Assembly (NCBI GenBank): GCA_030656535.1
Contig: JAUSPL010000158.1
Coordinates: 1-12,941, forward strand
Length of the DNA: 12,941 bases
Direction: 5' to 3'
Source: Gemmobacter sp.
Lineage (GTDB): Bacteria; Pseudomonadota; Alphaproteobacteria; Rhodobacterales; Rhodobacteraceae
Below are positions 1 through 6,020 of this stretch, in pieces (position 1 is the first letter of the stretch; the number at the start of each line of letters is the position of its first letter). The notes beneath the pieces are model-generated. The model saw only the letters and a program-made list of their open reading frames with translations. It ran no database searches and was not told the origin of the DNA. Made by a program: the position numbers and the translations under genes.

Positions 1-535
1 CGCCGGCATGTCGCCCGAAGAACAGGTCTTCACCGGCCCGGCCCGCGTGTTTGAATGTGAAGAGGATGCCTTTGCGGCCGTGCAAAACCGCGGCTACAAA
101 GAAGGCGACGTCATCGTGATCCGCAACGAAGGCCCGGCTGGCGGCCCCGGCATGCGCGAAATGCTGTCGACCACGGCTGCCCTGTCCGGGCAGGGCATGG
201 GCAAAAAGGTCGCATTGATCACAGACGGTCGGTTCTCTGGCGCCACGCGCGGATTTTGCGTCGGACACGTCGGCCCAGAGGCCGCCCATGGGGGACCCAT
301 CGCCCTGTTGCGCGACGGCGACATGATCACGCTGAACGCGATCACCGGCGAATTGTCGGTTGCCCTGACGGATGCCGAACTGGCCGCCCGCAAGGCAGAC
401 TGGAAGGGCCCGCGCAAGACCGATTACGCCAGCGGCGCCTTGTGGAAATATGCGCAGTTGGTCGGCGGAGCGCGGCTTGGCGCAGTGACACATCCGGGCG
501 CCAAGATGGAAACCCATGTCTATATGGACCAGTAG
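1..535 (+). CDS. ilvD: Dihydroxy-acid dehydratase, C-terminal part (5' end outside window)
   Basis: This is the last 177 residues of IlvD, read in the frame starting at base 2. IlvD is the cytoplasmic Fe-S enzyme that dehydrates 2,3-dihydroxy-acids to the 2-keto acids leading to valine, isoleucine, leucine and pantoate. The visible part carries the family signatures PAGGPGMREML, then LITDGRFSGATRG, then VGHVGPEAAHGGPIALLRDGD, which are characteristic of the C-terminal domain of the IlvD/Edd family. The ending is normal for the family, with stop TAG at 533-535. The next gene starts inside its last codons, which suggests co-transcription. The alternative, an Edd or sugar-acid dehydratase paralogue, is less likely because the C-terminal motifs read as typical IlvD, but the N-terminal cluster-binding cysteines are not in the window. 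Confidence 0.95.
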   Translation, partial: AGMSPEEQVFTGPARVFECEEDAFAAVQNRGYKEGDVIVIRNEGPAGGPGMREMLSTTAALSGQGMGKKVALITDGRFSGATRGFCVGHVGPEAAHGGPIALLRDGDMITLNAITGELSVALTDAELAARKADWKGPRKTDYASGALWKYAQLVGGARLGAVTHPGAKMETHVYMDQ

Positions 536-1286
536 GGCGGCCCTGCGGGCAGGCCTGCTGGCCTGCCTGTCGGGTTTGGCAGCCTGTATGCCCGGACAAG
601 AGGCAACCCAGACGGCGCCGAACGGCGCCGTCGTTGCCCTGATGTCCGGTCCGCCCGCTGCCTTGACGCACCAAGACCCGATTCCGGCAGCGGCGGCCGC
701 CCAGACCGACGGAAAAACGACGACACGTCCTGACGGCCCGCCGCCGACCCGCATGGCGCTGGCCCAAGGGAAGGTCATCGTAGCAGGGCCCAAGGGTTTC
801 TGCATCGACCGTGCCGCAAGCATCGAACGCACAATGACGACGTCTCTTGTGGTGCTCAGCAGTTGCGCCGCGCTGGGGGCCGGGCTGTTTGCCCCCCGCC
901 CAGATGTACCCGCCATGTTGACTGCCGCCATAGCGCCCACGCCCGGGCCGGACGCGATTGATCGGGCAGGCCCGCAATTGACCGGGTACTTCACCTCGGA
1001 AAAAGGCCGCGCAGCCCTAAGCCGGTCCGGCGATCCAACAAGCCTTGTGGTGATCGACAGCTTTGAAGCAGCCGACGCCTTTGTGCTGCATTTGCGCGAT
1101 CGGGCCCCGTTTCCCGGCGGTTCGGTCCAACCCGAGTACTGGCGCGCAATCCTGACGACAGGCGGACGCATGGTGACGGTTTCTGCTTACTCTGTTGCTG
1201 ACCGTCCCCTGGCGCCGGACATCGGGCGCGCATTGTTGATGGAATTCGTATCCAGCCTGCGGCTTGCAACTGCCAAAGGTCTATGA
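516..1286 (+). CDS. Predicted lipoprotein of unknown function, overlapping ilvD
   Basis: The product has 256 residues and I do not recognise the family. The N-terminus is a lipoprotein signal peptide: Arg7 and Arg11, a hydrophobic stretch (residues 13-20) and the lipobox LAAC at 21-24, so Cys24 would be lipidated. Residue +2 is Met rather than Asp, which by the usual rule points to the outer membrane. Residues 25-80 are rich in Ala, Pro, Gly and Thr and look like an unstructured tether. Two further cysteines (96 and 117) could form a periplasmic disulfide. Residues about 150-250 look like a small folded alpha/beta domain. The ATG at 516 overlaps ilvD by 20 bases and has AAGATGGA just upstream; starting there gives a complete signal peptide, which supports this start. 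It probably travels with ilvD in one transcript, though a functional link is not evident. Confidence 0.8.
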   Translation: MSIWTSRAALRAGLLACLSGLAACMPGQEATQTAPNGAVVALMSGPPAALTHQDPIPAAAAAQTDGKTTTRPDGPPPTRMALAQGKVIVAGPKGFCIDRAASIERTMTTSLVVLSSCAALGAGLFAPRPDVPAMLTAAIAPTPGPDAIDRAGPQLTGYFTSEKGRAALSRSGDPTSLVVIDSFEAADAFVLHLRDRAPFPGGSVQPEYWRAILTTGGRMVTVSAYSVADRPLAPDIGRALLMEFVSSLRLATAKGL

Positions 1287-1360
1287 GGCGGTGGATATTC
1301 GCTTTCTTTCCGGACGCGGATGGGTAAAACGTTAACCAGACTGGATCCATAAGGGAAACA

Positions 1361-1405
1361 ATGCCCAACGGGCAGGCCCGGATCCCTGGATCAAATGGTG
1401 TGTAA
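1361..1405 (+). CDS. Possible 14-aa leader ORF coupled to the 257-aa gene
   Basis: ATG at 1361 opens a 14-codon frame (MPNGQARIPGSNGV) preceded by AGGGA at 1352-1356. Its TAA stop (1403-1405) shares its last A with the ATG of the next gene (TAATG). The following gene has no good ribosome binding site of its own, so termination-reinitiation from this leader would explain its translation. A short perfect hairpin (1362-1374) overlaps the leader's start codon. Nine of the 14 sense codons end in G or C, which is not decisive. It may be chance. Confidence 0.35.
   Translation: MPNGQARIPGSNGV
1362..1374 (+). promoter_or_regulatory. Small hairpin over leader start
   Basis: TGCCC at 1362-1366 and GGGCA at 1370-1374 form a perfect 5-bp stem with an AAC loop. 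It overlaps the ATG of the possible leader ORF and lies about 30 bases before the next gene's start. There is no T tract after it, so it does not look like an intrinsic terminator. It could modulate initiation, or be chance in GC-rich DNA. Confidence 0.25.
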
Positions 1406-2178
1406 TGGCCGGTAACTTGCGCAATGTGATCGACCGCCTGCTGCACGCCCGCACCTTGCGGCGTTGGCGAGTCTGGGCCACGCAGACCGAATCCCTGAGC
1501 ATTGATTCCTTGCGTGATCTGCGTTTGCAGGCCCGCCAGTTGCGCCGTCAGGTCGACCGTGTCTTGCACACCGCCGAAGGGCGGCTGGCACTGCCGATGA
1601 TTGGAACCAATGCCATCCGCAGAATGCCAGGGGCGGACTGGGCGTGGCGACCGGATTTTTGGCGCGGCCCGGTCTCGACCCAAGGCCATGCCGCGGTGGA
1701 AAGCCGGACGCAGCTGACCGATGGCACCACCATCTTTCATGACTGCCGGATCAGTGAAATCACCTGTCGTCAGGTTCGCAATACCCGCGAACAGGACCTT
1801 GCGCCGTTCGGGTTGCGGATGGACGTGTTTCATTTCGACGGGTCGTTTCTGTCGTTGGTGGTGGACCTGCCCGACGAGGCCGTCCAAGGGCTGCGCTTGC
1901 GTCACCTGATCCGCGTCGAGGTGATCGTGGAACTGGAAAAGCCGCTGGAAATCTTTGCCCGGCTGAACATCAAACACGGGCCGAACGTCGAACAGGTGGT
2001 CCGTGAATTGCCGCTGGGCGGTCCCGACGTGATAGTGGAATTTGATCTGTTCTACACTCGGATGAATGAAAAACGCGTTGAAAAGGCGTGGATCGACCTG
2101 ATCTTTGAAGGCCCGGAACTGAACCAGATCGTGCTGCGCGACCTGACGATCAGCCGCCGCCCACGCGCTGATCTATAG
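1405..2178 (+). CDS. Conserved-type hypothetical protein, 257 aa (possibly DUF6478)
   Basis: The product has 257 residues, no signal peptide and no membrane segment, so it is probably cytoplasmic. The first 60 residues are very basic and predicted helical (many Arg, with RDLRLQARQLRRQVDRVL around 37-54), a possible coiled coil or nucleic-acid/membrane-surface contact. The remainder is rich in alternating hydrophobic residues, as in a beta-sandwich domain (for example FHFDGSFLSLVVDLP, then EVIVELEKPLEIFARLNIKHG). It resembles a Rhodobacteraceae-restricted family that I recall as DUF6478, but I could not verify that name here. No catalytic motif is visible. The ATG at 1405 has only a weak GGTG upstream and overlaps a leader stop. 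The 125-aa gene follows after 29 bases and is likely co-expressed. Confidence 0.8.
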   Translation: MAGNLRNVIDRLLHARTLRRWRVWATQTESLSIDSLRDLRLQARQLRRQVDRVLHTAEGRLALPMIGTNAIRRMPGADWAWRPDFWRGPVSTQGHAAVESRTQLTDGTTIFHDCRISEITCRQVRNTREQDLAPFGLRMDVFHFDGSFLSLVVDLPDEAVQGLRLRHLIRVEVIVELEKPLEIFARLNIKHGPNVEQVVRELPLGGPDVIVEFDLFYTRMNEKRVEKAWIDLIFEGPELNQIVLRDLTISRRPRADL

Positions 2179-2207
2179 GCCGTTCTGTGACCGGAAAGGG
2201 ACTTGCG

Positions 2208-2585
2208 ATGACCGAAGCCAGATTGACCGGCACCCGTATCCGAGGCGGCATCTGGGAGGGTGTGTTGACCGCGTCGCCCGGCACAAAAGCCCCTGTGGTT
2301 GAGGTGGTCCACATGGAGCGGCAACTGCCGGATGTAACGCTGACACCACTGACCGATCAAGCGGGGCAGTTTGCGGTACGGGTGCCCATCCCGCTCGAGC
2401 TTTTGGCCGATGGGGTGCAGACATTCGTGATCCGCGACGCTGTATCAAAGGGCACGCTTGGCCATTTCACCGTTATTGCCGGAACCGCGATGGAAGACGA
2501 CATCCGTGCCGAGATCGACTTGCTTCGGGCAGAACTGGATATGTTGAAAAAGGCGTTTCGGCGTCACTGTCTGGAAACGATGTAA
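2208..2585 (+). CDS. Hypothetical protein, 125 aa, with C-terminal helix
   Basis: I do not recognise this family. The 125-residue product starts at the ATG at 2208 because GGAAAGGG (2193-2200) sits 7 bases before it; an in-frame GTG at 2187 has no such site. Residues 1-93 look like a beta-rich domain (GTRIRGGIWEGVL, then VVEVVHMERQLPDVTLTPL, then GQFAVRVPIPLELLADGVQTFVI). Residues 96-118 (EDDIRAEIDLLRAELDMLKKAF) form a short amphipathic helix with leucine/isoleucine heptad spacing, a probable coiled-coil oligomerisation tail. There is no signal peptide. It lies 29 bases after the 257-aa gene and may act with it. Both are of unknown function. Confidence 0.75.
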   Translation: MTEARLTGTRIRGGIWEGVLTASPGTKAPVVEVVHMERQLPDVTLTPLTDQAGQFAVRVPIPLELLADGVQTFVIRDAVSKGTLGHFTVIAGTAMEDDIRAEIDLLRAELDMLKKAFRRHCLETM

Positions 2586-2657
2586 AAGACTGCCCGCGAC
2601 CCGGGCCTTGGCGCTGACCTGTTCAGACATTGACCGGACCGGGCTTCGCGCGCACTG

Positions 2658-2677
2658 ACCCCGCTTTTGCGTCGGGT
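2658..2677. terminator. Weak hairpin between convergent genes
   Basis: Between the convergent 125-aa gene and the ABC permease gene, ACCC (2658-2661) pairs with GGGT (2674-2677) and CGC (2662-2664) with GCG (2669-2671). The loop is TTTT, and there is a 2-base bulge (2672-2673). No T tract flanks it, so its role as a shared terminator is only a guess from position. Confidence 0.3.
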
Positions 2678-2694
2678 TGATGGTCGTGCGTTCG

Positions 2695-3480
2695 CTACCC
2701 TTTGCGTCTAAGTCGGGCTTCCAGTCGGCGCAGCAGCAGGCTTAGAATTACTGTCATCGTCAGATAAATCAAGGCGACCATATTGTAGGTTTCAAAATAC
2801 CGGAAGTTGCCCGCCGCCGTGACCTTGCCCAGTTGTGTGACGTCGGTGACGCCAAGCACCGACACCAGACTGGAATCCTTGACCATCGCGACGAAATCAT
2901 TGCCCAGCGGTGGCAGCACGGTGCGAAACGCCTGCGGCAGCACGATAAGACGGAACCGCTGGGCCGCGCTCAGGCCCAATGCCTTGGCGGCTTCGGTCTG
3001 ACCGGCATCGACCGACATGATCCCGGCACGGAACACTTCGGCCAGAAAGGCAGAATAGGCAAGCGTCAACGCCGCGATCGCACGCCACAAAAAGGGCACG
3101 TCGCGGGTTGTCAACCCTGGCAGCCCCAATGACCCTGCCAGCGCGGTCCAGCCCGCGACCAACAAGGGGACCCCGACAAAGGCAACATACAGCAGCAGAA
3201 CAATGATCGGGATCCCCCGCATCACCTCGATATACAGGCGAGCCGCCTGCCGGATCAGGGTCACCTTTGACAACCCTGCCAGCGCCAGCCCAAGCCCCAG
3301 CACGCAGGCTGACACAAAGGCAACGCCTGTCACCAACACAGTGATCCATATGCCCTTGGACAAGGTGGCCAGCACCTGCGCATGCAGATCAGACGTCAGC
3401 GCGCGCCAAAAGGCATAAGTCCCCGCCACAGCGAGGACCAGCAGCCACCAGGGAAACTCTTTCTTGACCGGGGGCGTCAT
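2695..3480 (-). CDS. Amino-acid-type ABC transporter permease (HisM/GlnP family)
   Basis: The inner-membrane permease has 261 residues and belongs to the polar amino acid uptake family. It has an extra N-terminal membrane segment (about 10-27), then TM segments near 45-70, 85-110 and 130-155, and a last one near 232-250. The EAA loop that contacts the ATPase is clear at 163-184 (EAAKALGL, then RFRLIVLPQA), and the family segments RGIPIIVLLLYV (88-99) and NDFVAMVKDSSLVSVLG (194-210) are present. The start at 3480 gives a complete protein but has only a poor ribosome binding site; the binding protein gene ends 40 bases upstream, so translation may be coupled. No second permease and no ATPase gene is next to it, so it must form a homodimer or pair with subunits encoded elsewhere. 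The substrate cannot be told from sequence alone. Confidence 0.93.
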   Translation of the reverse strand: MTPPVKKEFPWWLLVLAVAGTYAFWRALTSDLHAQVLATLSKGIWITVLVTGVAFVSACVLGLGLALAGLSKVTLIRQAARLYIEVMRGIPIIVLLLYVAFVGVPLLVAGWTALAGSLGLPGLTTRDVPFLWRAIAALTLAYSAFLAEVFRAGIMSVDAGQTEAAKALGLSAAQRFRLIVLPQAFRTVLPPLGNDFVAMVKDSSLVSVLGVTDVTQLGKVTAAGNFRYFETYNMVALIYLTMTVILSLLLRRLEARLRRKG

Positions 3481-3520
3481 GCCGTCGCGATCACTGGCCG
3501 CCCCCCAACTGGCCCACCAT

Positions 3521-4315
3521 TCACTGGCCCATCTTGTAATCCAGGAACCATTTGGTGTTCAGCGCCCCAAACGTGCCATCGGCCTGCAACGCGGCAATAG
3601 CTGCGTTGATCGGGGCAACCAGTTCGGACCCCTTGGGAAAGATAAAGCCGAAATCCTCGGCGCCCAGCTTGTCCCCGACGATCTTGAGCCCGCCATTCGA
3701 GGCCGCGACATAGCCGTTTCCGGCGGTCCCGTCGGTCAGCACCAGATCGACATCCCCCGAACGCAAGGCCGCGACCCCGGCCCCGAAGGTTTCAAACAGC
3801 TTGACCCTGGGATTGGCCTCATTTCCGTCCAGTATCTCGTAAACGCTGACGTAGAAGGGCGTGGTGCCGGGCTGGGCTGCAACCAGCAGATCGGGGTTCG
3901 CGGCAAAACCGGCAGCTTCGGCAAATCGGGTTTCATCCCCGCGAACCAGCATGACCATTTCAGACCGCATATAGGGGTCCGAGAAATCAACCTTGTCACG
4001 GCGATCATCGCGGATGGTGATTCCGGTCATCCCGATGTCGAACTGACCTTCAGACACCGCCGGGATCATGGCATCCCACGAAATGTTCTCGTACTTCACG
4101 ACGAAATTCAGCCGCTTGGCCAATTCTGCCATCGCGTCGTATTCCCAGCCCTTTGCGGTGGTTCCATCCATGAACTGTAACGGCGGGTATGCGTTCTCGG
4201 TCGCAACGATCACCTCGCGGCCCGCCAGATCCGGCAGGGCTGACCCGGTCTGGGCTGTGGCGGGGCTGGCGGCTGCGAACAGCACAAGGCCTAGGGCGGC
4301 AAACACGGGCTTCAT
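3521..4315 (-). CDS. Periplasmic amino-acid-type substrate-binding protein (SBP family 3)
   Basis: The product has 264 residues and is the solute receptor for the ABC system with the downstream permease. A Sec signal peptide is clear: Lys2, a hydrophobic core (4-16) and cleavage after ATA (residue 21). The mature part shows the family 3 pattern: VATENAYPPLQFMD (37-50), GWEYDAMAELAKRLN (56-70), FDIGMTGITIRDDRRDKVDFSDPYM (92-116, containing the Arg/Asp region that usually holds the amino acid carboxylate and amine), and DVDLVLTDGTAGNGY (188-202). AAGGA lies 8 bases before the ATG. The gene follows moeB after 37 bases on the same strand, so it is probably the fifth member of the coaBC operon (counting the small ORF). 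The ligand is probably a polar amino acid, by family only. Confidence 0.92.
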   Translation of the reverse strand: MKPVFAALGLVLFAAASPATAQTGSALPDLAGREVIVATENAYPPLQFMDGTTAKGWEYDAMAELAKRLNFVVKYENISWDAMIPAVSEGQFDIGMTGITIRDDRRDKVDFSDPYMRSEMVMLVRGDETRFAEAAGFAANPDLLVAAQPGTTPFYVSVYEILDGNEANPRVKLFETFGAGVAALRSGDVDLVLTDGTAGNGYVAASNGGLKIVGDKLGAEDFGFIFPKGSELVAPINAAIAALQADGTFGALNTKWFLDYKMGQ

Positions 4316-4352
4316 CGGTTACATCCTTTCGAAGGGGAGCAGGTGCCTCACG

Positions 4353-5444
4353 TTATGGCGCGCGCTTGTCCGGTGTCCAGTCACCCTGCGCATGGGGCGT
4401 CGTCAGGCCGCCGCAGACCGCGCAGTCATGGCGTGGCTTCACCGCGATCACCCGCGTTTCGGCATAAAGCCCGTCATAGATCATCAAGCGCCCCAGCAGA
4501 CCCTGCCCTGCGCCGGTGATCGCCTTGACCGCTTCCATCGCCATCATGGACCCCATGACCCCGGGTAACGGAGACACGACACCGGCTTCGGCACAACTGG
4601 GGGCCAGACCGGGGGCCGGGCGCACCGGAAACACGCACTCGAAACAGGGTCCGCCCTGTGCCGGATCATAAAGCCCGATCTGGCCTTCCCACTGGGTGAT
4701 CGCCGCTGCGATCAGGGGTTTGCCAAGCCTGGCGCAGACACGATTGACCAGATAGCGCGTGTCAAAGTTGTCCGTCCCGTCCAGCACCAAGTCGTACTCT
4801 GCGATCAGCGCGGCGGCAGACGTATCGTCAAGGCGACGCTGATAAGCCCGCAGGTCGACGAACGGATTGAGCGCGCGCATCGCCTCGATGGCAGAGTGGA
4901 CCTTGGGCATACCGATGCGCCCATCGCTGTGGATGATCTGACGTTGCAGGTTGGAGGCTTCGACCACATCGTCGTCAATTACGCCTATGGTCCCGACCCC
5001 GCTGGCCGCCAGATACAGCAGCGCGGGACTGCCCAGTCCCCCGGCCCCCACCACAAGCACCCGCGCCGATTTCAACCGCCGCTGTCCCGGCCCACCGATT
5101 TCGCGCAACATGATATGGCGGGCATAGCGATCCAGTTCAGCCGCCCGGAATGGGCCCGATGTGGGTGCAGCATCGGCTGGTCGGGTTGCCGTCGCGCGGG
5201 CGCGCAACCGCGTGACCGCCGCGCGATAGATCACCCCCAGCAACGCGATCACACCCAGCGCCAGCCACGGTTCCACCTGACCACCCGTCGCTGCGCGCAG
5301 CCCGTTTTCTGCCGGCAAGACAAGGTGCCCAAGGACCACGCACAGATAGACCAGTCCAATCAGCACGGCCCGCTGGCGCAGGGGTGCACCCATGAAATGC
5401 CCGATGCCCCAGATTGCGGCCATGATCGCCAGCACAAGACCCAT
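4353..5444 (-). CDS. moeB: MoeB/ThiF-type adenylyltransferase with N-terminal membrane region
   Basis: The product has 363 residues; canonical MoeB has about 250. Residues 1-80 hold about three hydrophobic helices (roughly 2-18, 24-43 and 58-74) followed by a basic stretch and a Pro/Ala linker. From residue 99 it is an E1-like fold: RYARHIMLREIGGPGQ, nucleotide loop GAGGLGS (133-139), DDD (157-159), NLQRQI (165-170), DGTDNF (222-227, with the catalytic Asp225), zinc pairs CFEC (267, 270) and CAVC (341, 344), and Cys284 in SCAEAGVVSPLPGVMGS. No rhodanese domain follows. MoeB adenylates the C-terminal glycine of MoaD in molybdopterin synthesis, and relatives act on ThiS or other carriers. The ATG at 5444 was chosen because GGAAAGGA precedes it and it begins 1 base after the dut stop. 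It is presumably anchored to the inner membrane with the catalytic domain in the cytoplasm. Confidence 0.9.
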   Translation of the reverse strand: MGLVLAIMAAIWGIGHFMGAPLRQRAVLIGLVYLCVVLGHLVLPAENGLRAATGGQVEPWLALGVIALLGVIYRAAVTRLRARATATRPADAAPTSGPFRAAELDRYARHIMLREIGGPGQRRLKSARVLVVGAGGLGSPALLYLAASGVGTIGVIDDDVVEASNLQRQIIHSDGRIGMPKVHSAIEAMRALNPFVDLRAYQRRLDDTSAAALIAEYDLVLDGTDNFDTRYLVNRVCARLGKPLIAAAITQWEGQIGLYDPAQGGPCFECVFPVRPAPGLAPSCAEAGVVSPLPGVMGSMMAMEAVKAITGAGQGLLGRLMIYDGLYAETRVIAVKPRHDCAVCGGLTTPHAQGDWTPDKRAP

Positions 5445-5445
5445 G

Positions 5446-5925
5446 CTAATCCTTTCCGGTCGATCCAAACCCACCTGTGCCGCGCGCCGTGTCCCCCAGC
5501 CCGCCGACGAGGGCAAAGTTTGCCTGCACCACAGGTGCCACAATCAGCTGTGCAACCCGGTCGCCATGGGACACGATATAGGGCGCATCCCCCAGATTGA
5601 CCAACGAGACACCCAGCGGGCCGCGGTAATCGGCGTCGATCGTGCCGGGCGCGTTGGGCACGGTGATCCCGTGTTTCAGCGCAAGCCCCGAGCGGGGACG
5701 CACCTGGATTTCGTAGCCGTCGGGGATTGCGACCCTGACGCCGGTCGGCACCAGCACACGCTGCATCGGGTGCAGTGTCAAACCGGCGGCCCGCTGGTCA
5801 AAAGGCAGATTGGCGCGCACGTCTGCCCCGGCCGCCCCCGCCGTTTCATAGGATGGCAAGGCGACATTCGGGTCGGCCCAGTCTTCACGCATCACGCGCA
5901 CCAAGGGCGGGTCTGTCATCGTCAT
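5446..5925 (-). CDS. dut: dUTP diphosphatase (trimeric dUTPase)
   Basis: The 159-residue cytoplasmic enzyme hydrolyses dUTP to dUMP and pyrophosphate, keeping uracil out of DNA and supplying dUMP for thymidylate. All five family motifs are intact: AGADVRA (32-38), PRSGLA (77-82), GTIDADYRG (94-102, with the catalytic Asp and Tyr), GDRVAQ (121-126) and the flexible C-terminal P-loop-like RGTGGFGSTG (148-157). The start at 5925 is supported by AAGAGGTG a few bases upstream; a second ATG two codons later (5919) is further from it. The frame is open upstream into coaBC, but codon use there does not fit. Its start follows the small-ORF stop as TGACCATG, and its stop is one base before the moeB start, so expression is likely coupled on both sides. 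Confidence 0.96.
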   Translation of the reverse strand: MTMTDPPLVRVMREDWADPNVALPSYETAGAAGADVRANLPFDQRAAGLTLHPMQRVLVPTGVRVAIPDGYEIQVRPRSGLALKHGITVPNAPGTIDADYRGPLGVSLVNLGDAPYIVSHGDRVAQLIVAPVVQANFALVGGLGDTARGTGGFGSTGKD

Positions 5926-5927
5926 GG

Positions 5928-6020
5928 TCACACCTCTTGCGCGCTGAACCAAGCCTGCCACAGCCCCTTGCCCACCCAGGCATTCAGGCCGGGCATGCGC
6001 CCCTGCACCGCCAGCGTCAT
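5928..6020 (-). CDS. Candidate 30-aa small protein between coaBC and dut
   Basis: The ATG at 6020 overlaps the coaBC stop (ATGA), and the TGA at 5928-5930 ends 2 bases before the dut ATG, so the frame fills the gap exactly. GAGG lies 7 bases before its ATG inside coaBC. Of the 30 sense codons only three (AAT, GCT, CAA) do not end in G or C, the pattern of the real genes here, whereas the overlapping dut-frame extension lacks it. The peptide starts MTLAVQGRMPGLNAWVGKG and continues LWQAWFSAQEV. It has three Trp (15, 21, 24) and one Phe, is mildly hydrophobic with no signal peptide, and may form an amphipathic C-terminal helix. I recognise no family. It may be a functional microprotein or chiefly a translational link carrying the dut ribosome binding site. 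Confidence 0.6.
   Translation of the reverse strand: MTLAVQGRMPGLNAWVGKGLWQAWFSAQEV

Noticed and set aside
1331..1349. GTTAACC and TGGATCCA elements as a CtrA or other regulator site
   Set aside because: Only a single half-site or an isolated 8-base palindrome; no second TTAA at the CtrA spacing, so not enough to call.
991..1977. Long minus-strand ORF of 328 codons
   Set aside because: It lies across the lipoprotein and the 257-aa gene on the other strand, has a low-complexity translation with no motifs, and is explained as a shadow of GC-rich coding DNA.
3464..4180. Plus-strand ORF of 238 codons
   Set aside because: It is antisense to the well-supported binding protein gene and shows no domain or ribosome site.
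5445..5543. N-terminal extension of moeB to 5543
   Set aside because: It would overlap the conserved C-terminal motif 5 of dut; the ATG at 5444 has a good ribosome site.
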